A DNA stretch of 64,000 bases from Phoenix dactylifera (taxonomy: Eukaryota > Streptophyta > Magnoliopsida > Arecales > Arecaceae): contig NW_024067666.1 in NCBI RefSeq assembly GCF_009389715.1, positions 4,133,001 to 4,197,000 of the forward strand. Direction: 5' to 3'. Below, piece by piece: positions 1-22,080 of this stretch. Position 1 is the stretch's first letter. Each line of letters opens with the position of its first letter. The notes beneath the pieces were generated by a model. It made no database searches, was not told the origin of the DNA, and saw only the letters and a list, made by a program, of their open reading frames with translations. A program made the position numbers and the translations under genes.

Positions 1-904
1 TATATTAATAATTATTAAAATTAATATAATTTTAAAAGGTTGCCTGATTACAAAAAATTGTTGGAACTCCAAAAACTCAATTCAAAAAATATTTTTAATA
101 TCTCTTTTAATTTTAAAATATTTTTAAAAAAATTATTTAAAAATATTTTAAATAATTATTTTTTGTTGTTTTTTTACTAAGAGCATAATAGATATTTTAT
201 ACAATTTTTTAGAAAAAATAGATGTTCAACCAAACCTAAATTATTTTGAAAAGTATATTTTTTATATTATTTTTTCATTGTCAGCCAAATATGCAAAAAC
301 TACTTTTATAGGTATTATATGCCCAAACATCAACTATGTAGAAAAAAATTCTAGTGAAATAAAAGTTTTTCTGCGAGCAAAATAAGTCCCAAAAAAATAA
401 GAAAATGAACGCCATAAATAAGGCCTTGTTTCTTTGCATTAAAAAGATATAAAGGAAGAATATTTTAAGCAAAGAACTTGCCTTTAATATTAACCTCCTA
501 ATGCCTATAGGAATTTGAGCATAAAATACATGTATACTTTAGTAATTTCTAATTTAAATTTAGTACCAAATTTCTAAAAAAAATTTAGGTATGTTCGGTG
601 GGAGGGGGTTCAACTTTAGAATGAGAATGGAAACAAGCCACTTTCATTTTAATTGTTTGGTTGCAATTTGGAAAGAGTCTCATTTTAGTTTTTATTTTTA
701 CATAAGAACGAAAATGTTCCAATATTTCAAAATCAAATTCTGACTTTCTTTCAGAATTCAAATTCGATTGCAATACTGATTTTAATTAAGAATCAGATAC
801 GTGAGAAAAAAAAATGTTCATTCTGATTCCTGTTTCAACCAATTCCGTTTCAACCGGAACCAAATGCCGTCCGCTCGTCCGGGACTCAATCCGTTTAAAA
901 TAAC

Positions 905-948
<44 letters not shown>

Positions 949-1000
949 TAAATAAATTACAAAAAGAAAAAGAAAACCCCGCCTTTTAGATTCTTCTTTG
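1..1000. other. AT-rich upstream region of the bHLH gene
   Basis: I see no gene here. The first 560 bases are very AT-rich with T/A runs. Bases about 585-880 carry a diverged repeat-like stretch (phrases such as GTTTGGTTGCAA and AACCGGAACCAAATG) resembling wording again at 54720-54990; it may be an old non-autonomous element, but I could not find clear ends. The interval ends in an AAT microsatellite and the core promoter of the downstream gene. Confidence 0.5.
905..945. repeat. (AAT)n microsatellite
   Basis: About 13 uninterrupted AAT units lie some 75 bp upstream of the TATA box of the bHLH gene. It is a likely length polymorphism in the proximal promoter. Confidence 0.9.
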
Positions 1001-1020
1001 GCTCTTTCCGTTCCTCGGCC

Positions 1021-1027
1021 TATAAAT
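1021..1027 (+). promoter_or_regulatory. TATA box of the UNE12-like gene
   Basis: TATAAAT lies about 220 bp before the start codon, followed by a pyrimidine-rich leader typical of plant 5' UTRs. Inferred from position and motif only. Confidence 0.6.
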
Positions 1028-1247
1028 TTCTCCTTCCCCCTTCACCGCCTCTCCTCTTTTATACGCTCCCACCTTTCCCCGCTATACCCCATTGCCCGCA
1101 AAAGCTTGCTTGCTCTTTCTCTCCACCGACGCTTCCCTCTTCTCTCGCTCCCAAAACTCCTATACCTTGCATGCACTTTGAGCTCTCCGGAGACCATCCC
1201 GCCTTCTTCTTGCTGGTAGAAACGCCCGCTTCTCGAGATTCGGCGCC

Positions 1248-3862
1248 ATGGCGAACGCACCGCCGCCGCCACCGGACGGCATAGGGGACGACTTCTTTGA
1301 GCAGATCTTCTCGATGCCGCCGCCCTACACCGGGGGGGACGGCAGCGGCGGCGGCGGCCTCGCTGGAGGAGGCGAGGGAGGTATGCCCGCGGGGATCGTA
1401 CTCCCTCGCGGGGACGGCTCCGTCGCCGGCGGGCCGGCGGGGTTCCCGCTGGGGCTCAGCTTGGAGCGGGGCTCCGGCAGTGGCAAAAGGTTCCGGGACG
1501 AATCGGCGGCCAAAGCGGTGCCGGTGAGCAGATGCTTTTTCTTTCCGTTGGTTTACCCTTTTACCCCCACCTTTTCTTCCTAATGGCGCGCGCGTCCAGT
1601 TCTGAGGCCGCCTTTCCCGGGAAATAAGAGGATGTCTTCGTCTTTTGCGTTGTGGGGGGGGTGGTAATTTGGACCTTTGGAGCTTACTGACTCTTGGCTG
1701 TTGGGCAGGAGAGGGATCCGGTGCAGTTAGCGGGATTGTTTCCTCCGGGGTTCGGTCACCTCCAGTCTCATCAAATCCGGCCTAATCCTCCAGCTCCTCC
1801 TCCTCAGGTCCGTAACTTTCTAAAAAAACTCGGTAAATCGGTAATTTGTTATCCTTGTCTTAATCGGCATTTAAAATTGTTGGAGGTCCTGCCACCTGGA
1901 ACTCAAGAGGCAGCCTTGCTCAATTTCCCATTTTGATTGCGAAACAGAGCGGCAGGTGGTCATAGGATTGCTTTTTGTCGTTTCAATGTTGTTTGGAGTT
2001 GCATGCGTTGGAAAAAAAAAGGAGTTTTCATTTGTCTGACACTGTTTTTCTGATTTGTCTTACCTATGTAGGCAAGAAACAGATGCAATCACACGGCTCC
2101 TCAAGTTTGTGCTTTTTTGCAAATTTCTATTTTTGAATTTTGTTTTTGTGCTGGTGACTTAGAGATGAATTACTTCAAGTTAAGAGCTTGATCTAAAATT
2201 AGTGCCCAGGACCGAGAAAGTCAATAGGCTGCTAATAGTGCCAAATCGAGTTTGACAGCCACAACCAATTCAGCAGCATGAGAAATAAAACACTTTGGTC
2301 TAGAAATGTCATACAACCAGTGCAAAACTGCCAAATGATGTAGGGACTTAAACAATTTGAGATTGTTTATTAATTTTGGATTTCTCAGGACTATTTTCTT
2401 TGATATCACTTACATAGAAAGAAAGCAGGAACATGTTTACCACTCGCCTAACATGAAGAGAGCAGCATATCTGCTTCTATCACGTCTCCTGTGGTGCATA
2501 CCATTTGGGGCCTTGAATGTTTCTTTGATATCTGATGTTATCGGAGGAATTGACATATCTTACCATATTTTTTTTTATTAACTTCTGTCATTTCTTTCTG
2601 TCTAGACTTTTCATGGGCAAGTGAAGCAAGGCGGGGTTGCTGCAGGGCCACAACCACCAGCCCCACGACCAAAGGTGCGGGCACGGCGGGGTCAAGCCAC
2701 CGATCCTCATAGTATCGCTGAGAGGGTAATGTCTGACGCTTTCATTAAAGCATGTAATGTACTATTTGTGGGTCTAGCATGAAAGTATTCTCTCTATAGA
2801 TAATTATAATGCTCGTGGCTTGCTGCCAAAGGAAATTCAAATTTAGAAAGCTTTGTTATGTGAAGGTATATGTATCTGACAAGGGCCATCAAGATTGCTT
2901 TCAATGCCAAGAAAAATTGCTTTTTAAGGATTTCTATCACATGTTATTTTCATTAATTACTAATTTGTTATTTGTCTTTTCGGCACTTACATAATTTTTA
3001 TCTTGCATATTCATCATTCCTTCGTCTGCTTCATTTGAGTGTTATTTAGCTGTTTTCCTGATATTTGCTAAAAACATCATAAGGTGATCCACAAAATTTG
3101 TTGCTTTATTTAATGCTATGCCACATCCAGGTTTACAGAGCTTGCTTTACAGACCAGATTCCAAATTTCCAGTTATCCTAATGTATGGACAGCGGCATTT
3201 CTAACATCAATTTTTTTCCTGAGTGCAGCTACGCAGAGAAAGAATAGCAGAAAGGATGAGGACTTTGCAGGAGTTGGTTCCAAACACCAATAAGGTCAGC
3301 ATACGATTTATGTTGTGAATCAAAGTGTACATATGCATGCATATTAAACAATTCAAAATCTATAATCTGAGCATTTAGTTATTTTCTTGTGAATATTTTT
3401 TTTGAAAATGCATCTTCTTAAAAATCACAAGTTCTTAACCTTTTTTAATGCTTTATTTTGGGTTGGTTCCATGGCTTAAGACTATGTTTTGTCTGAAACC
3501 ATAGCCCAGCTTGAGACTCCTATATTGGGTGAGTTGAATTCCAAAAGCTTTTGAAGAAAAAATATTTTACGACTAGAGACAACCATTAGTCTAGTTCTTT
3601 ATCTCTGTGCATTTTTCACTGATATTGTCTTGGGTGATGCATGAGTTCTCAAGAGCTATAAGACCTCAGATCTAAATGACATGGTATAGTGATCCAGGTC
3701 CTCTTATATAGGTTATCTTAGATTTCTGAACTACCTAAGTTTTCTTAGATGACATGCTCATTTCGTTACTACTTTAGAATAATAAGAGCAATTATTTGAC
3801 TTAGAGTTGACTTCTGTTTCTCTTCTCTCTCTTTCTCTGACTCTCTCTCTCTCGCCCCGCCC

Positions 3863-3898
<36 letters not shown>

Positions 3899-6800
3899 TT
3901 CTTTTTAAATTTTTTAGAACAGCTTGTTTGGCAGTGACTAAGAGAGCACTTCTCATAACTCCATATTAATAGGCTTTGCTTTTCTGTGCAGACAGACAGA
4001 GCAGCCATGCTTGATGAAATCTTAGATTATGTGAAGTTTTTGAGACTTCAAGTGAAGGTATGCTATTTCTATCTTGCATTAGCGAGCACTCTTATATTAC
4101 TTTTTTAGAAGCAACAATCATACGCATGTCTAAAAGAGCACTGCATATTTGCTAATTTATTATTATTTTTCCTTGTGTTGGTTACAGCTTGATTACTTTT
4201 TTCCCTAAAACCATGGATGTTGAGCAACTTTGGCCAATTACATTTATTATTTTTATTATCACAATAATTTTGATCCAGTCTCCCTGTTTACTTGTTTTAG
4301 AATGCCTTTATACTTGTATCTGTTAGCATTGATTGCAATCTCTTGCATAAGATGGTATTCTTTATTGAGTTGCTAGTTTTGAAGGACTGTAAAGAGGATG
4401 TATGTTTATGCCATTCCACTTGCTTAATAGTTGACCTACTCAGTAGCAGACCTAGGAGCACTAAAATGGTGCTGATGTTGAAGCAAGAATTCTGAATTCA
4501 TAAACTATATTAGCTAATCTCTAGGAACCTTCTGCTTCTTGCAGGCCCAGCTGGAATTGCTTGTAGCAAACTATGATTACCCTATAGTTTCATTCAAAGA
4601 ACTAACTATTTAAGCAAATTTTGTTGTGCTATAGTTTCATTTCAGACAAGAATTACGTATTTCAACACTACACCTGCCTTATATTGATGCTCTCCTGAAC
4701 TGTCACCATTTAACCTCACAAGTGAGCCATACAAGTCTGACATAATTGTCATGTTGCTGGCACATGACATACTAATTTTATAATTGCATTGGTAGCATTA
4801 TGCTGCAGGAAACTGATCATTTTAGACTGTCACCAGCATTACATACAAGCAGCTTTCAAACGTTAGTGTGTCATCTCCTCATCAATTCCACTAATTGAAT
4901 TAGCTATCAACTAAAATAACATAAATTTTATCGAGCAGTACTGATTTAAGTTGAAGTAGCACCAAGGCTTTTAGGGCTGGTTTGGAAGAAGTACCAAAGT
5001 CAGGTAGCAGGTGGCATAACCCTATGATGTGGAATCCTCTCTGGATTATATCTACCTTAAGAGCTGCTCTTGATCCAGCAAGTTGCAGGATGAGTTCCTT
5101 CATTTTATAAGATTGTTTTTTTCTTACTCTATATTTCAAAAAGGGTCATGCAAGTTGCACAGAATAATGCTCTTGTGAAGTGCTAGATCTGATGATAATC
5201 TTTTGTAGAAAAGTTTACCACTAGCAAATTATTTTTTGACTTGCTATTTTTTTTTTTTTGTCTGATTCATTGATTTCCTATTACCTTTTCTCTTAAACAC
5301 AGTTTCAAATATAGTTCATCTGCTGAATGACAGGTTTTAAGCATGAGTAGGCTGGGTGGTGCTGGTGCCGTGGCACAGCTGGTAGCTGATATCCCACTAT
5401 CAGTTGAGGTAATGTGTTAGAAAACGAGGGAATACCAGTTTTAGCACCTTGCATGGATCCAATATTTTTGAACTACTTTATGCATGTAATCTTCCTTTAT
5501 TCATGGGATAAGGCCTGTTAGTCATGTTATCTGTGAGTACTTTTCCTTAAATTTTCATTGTGTAAAATTCATATGTTTTAAGAATGTATGTCTGAAATTC
5601 TCTTGTTTTACTGATTAATGCATTGTATTTGATATTTGTTCGCTACATGCATATTTCGGTGTCTGTATTTTATATTAATGAAGTACATCTGTTCATGCAT
5701 GCTAAGATAAATGGAGCACAAGAGTGCTTGTAAGCACATATATTAACCAATTTTTACTTTATGAGTATATTCATATTTGTGCTTGGTGCAAATAAACCAT
5801 TCATTTTTGTTCAGATTCATGTGTATGATCATCGTTAATTTTTTAAAGTCCGTAACTAAGTAGCCTTTCTGAATTATTGGGGTTTGGCTCTACCAGTCAT
5901 TCACCATCCATTCTTGTTAAATGATCTATCATTTTAATCCCTTGTTTTTTTACTTTATTTATCCAGAAGTTCATCATAATTTTCATCATGTTATCTCGTT
6001 ACTCTTACATTCTTTCTCACATATTTAATTGTTTTAACTTGTGGGTACTGTTTGTTGCACAAGATTATGAAACCAATCTCAATCACTTCTCCCTCGCTTC
6101 ATTTGCAATAGATGCAATTGCTGTACTTATTTTCAGTAGGTGCAATTTTTATGCTTCCTCTAACACTCATTTTTAACATTAGTTTTCCAAGTTTTAACAT
6201 GCATTCAATGCCACATACTCAACACTTTGGTGCCCAGCTTATGTGCTTGGAATCTCTTCTTTTTCATATTTTCCAATCCAAACAAAGAGTTGTCCCTGTT
6301 GTCGTCTATTTAAATCCCCTTATTCCTCAAACATGTTGAATGCCTGCTTGAGTCTTGAAGTTATGTAGCAATTGCACAACATTTATCACCTCTCCACTCG
6401 TAATTATTGCTCCATTTTCCTGATCTCTTGTTCTGTGCGATCTCTTCAGTCTTTGTTATAATTGATCCAAGAGAGTGGAGATTTGAGCATGGATGTCTCT
6501 TGCATTAAAGACTATGATCTCATTTTCTGTTATATATTGACTGAAATTGTGTACATTAATTTCAAAACCCTAAAGCTTTCGATCATAACGCCAATTAAGA
6601 ATCCAGCACTGTTCTTGTATTGGAAACTCAGTTATCTTGTCCAAGCTACTTCAAACAATTGATATCGATCCATAGTATGCATTCTAGATGCACTTTTGGT
6701 ACATGGATTCAGTCTCATGAAGTATGAAAGACCTACCAGAACCTGGAAAACCAGTTGGTTATAGCATGATTTCTATGCAGTTTAACTTCATGGAATCCGA

Positions 6801-7711
6801 GAATCATCTGTTCAAGGTTGCTTTAGACATGGACTAGGTTGAGACAGGGAAAAGCTATGCTCAGCACAAGGATTTGTGTTCATATTCAAGGCACAATCAG
6901 AAATTAAGTACATACAAAAGCATGATTTCTCCAACTTTTGCTTCAGTGCACGCCAAATTAGCTCCTAGCTTTTTATCAATTATCGCACACTTTTATTAAA
7001 TTTCTTATCTCTAGATTTTTCCTTCTGTTGCTTAGGTAAAGTACTTTTCATGGCTAACTTTTAGGGCGTATAGCCTGATAGGTTTTGAGAGGTGGTTGTC
7101 TTTTGTTGATCTTTGTCTCTGTCACTCTTTTCTATGGCTTTATAGTGGCTCATGAGTTATTCTATGATAGTTGGTGATGTTTTGGACACCACTTGTATTC
7201 TTATTAGCAAGCACCAAAACAATTTGCAATCATTTGATGTTTTTCTTTTCTTTTCTCCTCGTCTACCTGAATAGGTCGACAGTTGTTTATTATATTTGCT
7301 TCTATGAACACATTCAAGATGGCATGTCATGCATCATGGTCGTTCTTTTCTTTGTTTGCAGTAGTCACATTATGTTGTCTATAACTATGTACATGTGTAT
7401 GTGAATGGTCTTTTTTTGTGTATGTGCATCCCAGTATGATGCGATGTACCTGACAGTCTTCCTCATTCAATTGTCATTAGGGGGAGGCAAGTGAGAGTGG
7501 GAGCAACCAGCAGGTGTGGGAGAAGTGGTCAACGGATGGCACAGAAAGGCAAGTAGCAAAGCTCATGGAAGAAGACATCGGAGCAGCAATGCAACTCCTC
7601 CAGTCCAAAGCCCTCTGCATGATGCCAATCTCACTTGCCATGGCAATCTATGACACGCATGACCAGCCTGAAGGCCACGCCGTTAAGCCTGAACCCAACA
7701 CCCCTTCATAG
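1248..7711 (+). CDS. UNE12: bHLH transcription factor, UNE12/bHLH7-like (7 coding exons, 310 aa)
   Basis: Nuclear DNA-binding regulator of the plant bHLH clade that holds UNE12 (bHLH59), bHLH7 and the LRL factors; UNE12 is named for a female-gametophyte/fertilisation phenotype in Arabidopsis. Exons read as 1248-1523, 1709-1807, 2606-2725, 3229-3294, 3992-4057, 5334-5408 and 7481-7711; all junctions are GT/AG and the sum is 933 nt, giving 310 aa, the usual family length. Exon 1 (residues 1-92) is GC-rich and Gly/Pro-rich. The bHLH spans about residues 158-209; the basic region shows H160, E164 and R168, the H-E-R triad for E-box/G-box contact. Directly after helix 2 comes the clade signature [12 protein letters not shown], and near the C-terminus [20 protein letters not shown] and [15 protein letters not shown]. 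Intron 6 is about 2.1 kb. Family is sure; which paralogue is less sure. Confidence 0.94.
3864..3896 (+). repeat. 33-base poly(C) run
   Basis: An unbroken run of 33 C follows a CT-rich tract inside intron 4 of the bHLH gene, about 95 bp before the exon 5 acceptor. The other strand is a G33 run able to form G-quadruplexes. Run length is error-prone in assemblies. Confidence 0.9.
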
Positions 7712-9953
7712 ACTACTAAGACCATCATCTATAGAACCCATGAACGGCTACTACATCCTGCCCCTATACATATGTATGAAGCTTCCACAGCCCAATTTCT
7801 TCAGTAGTACTTCTGGGAGGACCTGAAAGATCTCCCTAGCTGGACGAGTACCAAATGTCACTTTCTCACCTCCCCCTCTTCTTTTGTCAAAGGTGCTGTG
7901 ATTGGAAGGAAATGGCAAGCAAAGAGTCTTCCCATGTCTACAAATCTTCCATTTTTTTTGAGTGGGAGGAAGGCATTGCTAAAGGTCATGCCCGCTCTTA
8001 TTTTGTCTTGTGGGGGTTGTGCTGCACTAACCATACACTTTGTGGTGGGGACTCCTTTTTTTTCTTTTAAATGTAGGGCATATTGGGACTGATCAAAAAT
8101 GGATGGATGGTTTTATATATTCATACACAAGTTTCATTGAATTGGAAAGAAAGATGGAAGGGGATAAATAATGATGATGACGCTGCTGCTACAGCTGCTC
8201 ATTCTTTTAAAAGTGATATTGGGGAGTTGAGTCGTGGGTGGCAGATCATGCACTCAATTTTGCTTGTTAGTGGAGCCTGTCTTTTTTGTAGGTTTGTTCT
8301 TTTAATTTTCTCAGGTCATTGGATGGATAGAGACCGTTGCCAAAAGTTTAAGCCTGTTCCTCTTAGTGGTCCTTTTATCGATCCCATCATGCTTTGTATC
8401 TGAGATCAGCTCAGCGGGCTAGCCGGAGGGGGTTTCGCATTTCAAACTTTTTTTTTTTTTTTTTGATACATGGGCGCCTCACACACATGTATAGGTGGTG
8501 ACCAAAGATTTTTTTGGTACATCGGTGCCTCACGCACAGGTGCAGGCGGTGATCAAAGAGTCAGAAAGTAAAAAAGACTGCAGAAGAGAGCAACAAGAAA
8601 GTAAAAAAGACTGCAGAGGAGAGCAACAAGGAGATGCTGTTGCTCGACGCCGTGTCGCAGAGAGAGAGAGAGAGATGACCTTCCTGTTGAACGCCAGTAC
8701 TGCTGAAGCCATAGGGTTGGCTGAGGAAAAGTTGCAGAGGGGTCGTACACAACGTGGGATGGTGGGTTGGCAGGCGCGTCTTCTCCATTTCAGCTGCAAG
8801 CTCAAGTGGCTGTTGCGATTGGTGTGGTTCCCACCACTATGGCTGACCTACGCCACCGCCAGCGACCGGTAAAGTATCCACCGAGCCGAATGAACCGCTC
8901 CAGAGATGGCAATTGAGAATGGTAGAAAAATATGACCATCAAGGGAAATGGAAGTCTTTGAAGGCAATGATGCAGGCTAGGTTTGCTGTGAAGTGGAAAT
9001 CAACTTTCAACTTTGTGCCCCTGCGATATATAGAGGACTTTGATATTTGGAAAGAACATCTTGTGTTAAATTGTTCTCCAAATATTTGGCTACTAAGGAG
9101 CCACGTCCAATCTCAAAGTCTGCAAGCTGTGTTAGAGCCAGATCTTTTTGGTGGAAACTTATTTTTCACTTGGCAGAGGACTGGAAAACTGCTGTTTAAA
9201 GGCAGTCTTTTACCCAAAAAAAAAGGGTGCATAGTCAAGTGACTTGATTGCTTTGAAAGCCAAGAAAAAGAAAGGGGAGCTAAAACGGAAGATATGACAA
9301 AGGACAGTATTATGATTCAGTGTATCAATTGGAAACCTCACCAAGGCCTTAGGGCTTGCCTATGAAGCTGTTTCTGTGGATTAATATATCAATATATGTA
9401 AATTTCTATGTGCATACGTGCATGCAAGTGTGTGCATGTAAAAGTTAGGACGAGCCACCTCAACCCATCTAAATCAGAGAGCCTAGTCCCCTAGATAGAT
9501 CCAGTCAAAGCTTGCAAAACCTGAGCTTTGTTAATCAAGATCGAAGTGAGAACCGGCGCACCACATAGGATCGAAAATGAATAGATCTTATTGTTCTTGC
9601 TATTCCATTCTCTCAAAATGTCATGGAAGCACAAAGTTTAGAATGAGGTATGGAGAAACCATCTGGAAAAGGCTTATTAAGAGGCAACCAGTGCAGTTTG
9701 ATACAGCATTGGATAAAATTCTGCATCAAGGAGTTTCACGGTTGCCAAGATGCCTAGTCCAGACTTTAAATACAAGTGAAATAAACATATGAATGACTAT
9801 CGATCTTGAAAGCCAATGGAATCTAGACAACCACATTCGGTATGTTATCCTTAAACCAGGGTAAGAGTGCTGGGAAACACCAACAGGGCTTCCAAAGCTG
9901 AAATCAGTAAACAAATTTGATTTCAATTATTGACGACACAGTTCAGTTGAAAT
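7712..9953. other. 3' UTR and convergent intergenic region
   Basis: The bHLH 3' UTR probably occupies the first several hundred bases; the complex I gene ends from the other side at 9954, so the two genes converge here. Open frames at 8083-8403, 8495-8872 and 8913-9242 have no recognisable domain and coincide with repeats, so I do not call them genes. A T17 run at 8448-8464 may mark the tail of an old A-tailed retroelement on the minus strand. Confidence 0.5.
8465..8628. repeat. two adjacent short tandem duplications
   Basis: Two imperfect 51-bp units (8465-8515 and from 8516, sharing GGTGCCTCAC-like and GGTGGTGACCAAAGA-like wording) are followed at once by two 33-bp units (8563-8595, 8596-8628; AGAAAGTAAAAAAGACTGCA). 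The second pair happens to keep an open frame giving a repeated SKKDCRxEQQ peptide, but no gene is supported. Confidence 0.8.
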
Positions 9954-19619
<9,666 letters not shown>

Positions 19620-19890
19620 CGTGGGCGCGATCGGGCGAAGAGGGCGACGCCACACGGAGAGATACGAGAAATGGGAAACCTAGGGGATGAGAGAACCCCG
19701 TGCCCAAAACTATTTACCCAAAAAGAACCAACCATAATTCGCCACGCAGACTACTCGTGGGCCCCTTCTTTCTAATTAAAACCCCACGCGCTCACTTGAA
19801 CCCAGGCTCTTCTCCCCCCTTCATCCAAAAAAAAAAAGAGCCCAGGCTTTTATCTCGCCGTCTAATTCGATTCTTCGGGAAGCGATAGAG
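19620..19890. promoter_or_regulatory. divergent promoter between the complex I gene and the 93-aa protein gene
   Basis: The minus-strand complex I start codon is at 19619 and the plus-strand gene appears to begin its leader near 19850-19900, leaving only about 250 bp between them. The stretch holds TGGGCC at 19758-19763 and AGCCCA (TGGGCT on the minus strand) at 19839-19844. TGGGCC/T are site II elements, known in plants to mark promoters of mitochondrial and growth-related genes. Shared control is inferred, not shown. Confidence 0.55.
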
Positions 19891-21129
19891 AGAAGGGAGT
19901 GAGGTGATGTTCTCTTCTGTGCTTTTCTCGGCTTTCTAGTGGATCAAAATCTAGCAATAAAAAGAACTCTCTTTTTTTGTTTCTGTGTGGGAAAACTCTA
20001 AACCCTAACAAAAATCCTCCTTTGTTTCTTCCAATCTTTGATGTTGGATGGAGTCATAGAGGGGCGCTTTCATGTCTATTTTTATGCTAAAAAATTGATT
20101 TTAGTTGATAAAAATCAACTAAAATATTTCATTTTCTTTACATGGTACAGCTAGATTTCTATTTTTTTTTAAAAAAAGGATTGCTTTCCTTCTATGATGG
20201 GCTTATTGTGCCTATATGGAAGGAAATGGTTGTCAGAGTTCGATCATAAGTATTACATGCAGAAAATTATTCAGTCCTACCTTTTTAAATTTCAATTTGC
20301 TACCCAGTTCATGACATCTTATTACTGTTTTAGATAACATTATGCTAACATTAATTTTTCCTTCCGCTAATATTGTAATTCTTTCCTTGAAATTGTTGGA
20401 TTGTGCATATCACGGATAGGTTGTTTAATATATTGCTGAATTGAAGCCAATTATTATTTCAACTTTTTTTTTCTTTTCTTGGCTACCATTTTATGGCTTC
20501 AGTTTTAAATATCATAAAATTAAATATCTTTTGTTTTATATCATCGGTTTTAAAAGAAAATTTGGATCGTCTTTTAAATAGTTTGTAAATTGTATTTTTG
20601 GGTGTGGTAGATGCCTAAAGTGTAAATAGGAGAGCTATACAGTAGCATGCTTTGTATTCTTTCTTCTTTCTCTGTCGTAATATCTCATCATGGTATGTAA
20701 TCTAGTGATTAACTGAGAATGACATCAAAGATGTGCCTAATCCATCTGTAGCTATAAATCAGCAAAATTTTAGCGAGTGTCCTAGGTGTTTATTTTAAAT
20801 TTTAGTTATCTGTGACCGTGTATTACACAGAAGAAATGTAACTTTCTCACCCTTTCCGTCATTTTTATAACCTAATGATTGTGGCGATACCCCAGAGGAT
20901 CCCTTCATTGTCAGATTTAACAAGCAAGTTGTGAGCATATGTTTTAGAATTTTTGTTCTGTTTTGTTTTCCTGGTATGGCTAGATATTCTGAAGTTCGAT
21001 GTAATCCCAATTCTTCATAATTCATTCAAGATTATCAATCTTAAAAAATATTGTTCTTTTCTTGTATAAGTTAATAATCTATTTCTTGTGTATCTAGCAG
21101 CAGTCTTAATTTAGAACATACAGGGTGCC

Positions 21130-22080
21130 ATGGGAACTGAAGACTCTAAAGATATACTGAAACACAGGGATTGGAAGGCAGTGGGTGGTGCTATAACTGG
21201 TGAACCAAGTGGGCCAATCACAAAAAAACGGCTTCCGAAGAAACTAAGACAAGTCCCTGACTACTATTTTCTTCCTCGGCGATCATTACCTTCTGCTATT
21301 GCCATCTATGGTGCCATCTGTGTTGCTGGAGTTGGTGCCGGGATGCTAATGGAGGTTTGGATAAACAAAAAGATCAAAGGTGCATTCTAATTGCTTTTAA
21401 GTTGTATTAAATATTTATTTACATAAGGTGACGCAACTCATCTTAAATGGCCTGCATTAGTCATCATCAGACACTGGCTATAAGCCATCAGCCTAGATGG
21501 TAAGCACTCCAACTGATGTGCCAATTGGAAATGTATTGAATGTATGCTTACTCTCCATAATTAGAATGCTGAATTACTTCCAACTGGTATATTATTAGTT
21601 AGAGGCAAGGTATGCTGTCTCCATACCACCGGGCCTTGTAGCGGTGCCATTTTGTCACTGTGTTGGTATGCCATGTATAGGAGATAGTTCGGCCTACCAA
21701 ATGTCGGTATGCCCTCTGTATTGTGTACCAGTATCGAACCAATACGGTACAATACATTATGTACCGTCCAATTCAGTACGGTATGGTGTATCATGGTTGG
21801 AGGACTATCCATGGATGGGTTGCCTGCCGTTGCTGGTGGGGGAGTGAAAGTTTATGTGCTATCATGGAAGATTATTGTTCTAATCAATTACTCTTGTCAG
21901 GATGTTTTTGATGCATGTGACATTTATAAGAAGAGGATATTAGACACGAGTAACGAACTAGGCAGAAATATATATATAGTCTCAGATTGTTTTTTCTAAT
22001 CCTTGTATTATTGCAAGTTTGTCTGAGACAAACTATATTGAAATGCAGAGGATGATGCCGTCGTCTGGGTGATGGACTGA
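21130..22080 (+). CDS. conserved small single-membrane-segment protein, probably mitochondrial (2 coding exons, 93 aa)
   Basis: Exons 21130-21379 and 22049-22080 (282 nt). Without splicing the first exon would run only into KGAF and a stop, whereas the splice gives the tail KIKEDDAVVWVMD, which resembles the conserved acidic-aromatic tail I remember for a family of uncharacterised plant proteins. The N-terminus is hydrophilic with KKRLPKKLRQVPDYYFLPRR (residues 32-51), then one hydrophobic segment at about 53-75 (SAIAIYGAICVAGVGAGMLM), then a short charged tail. The start is directly preceded by an acceptor-like CAG at 21121-21123, so a leader intron from near 19950-20000 is likely; a telo-box AAACCCTAA sits at 20000-20008. 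Function unknown; mitochondrial location is inferred from memory of the family and from its divergent pairing with a complex I gene. Confidence 0.75.
21600..21810. repeat. GTACC-rich repeat element (copy 2)
   Basis: Contains many variants of GGTATGCC, CCAATACGGTAC and TACCGTCCAATTCAGTACGG, like 14205-14390. It lies in the intron of the 93-aa protein gene. Ends not resolved. Confidence 0.55.

Noticed and set aside
8495-8872. A 125-codon protein gene
   Set aside because: The frame is built from a tandem repeat and an AG run, with no homology that I recognise.
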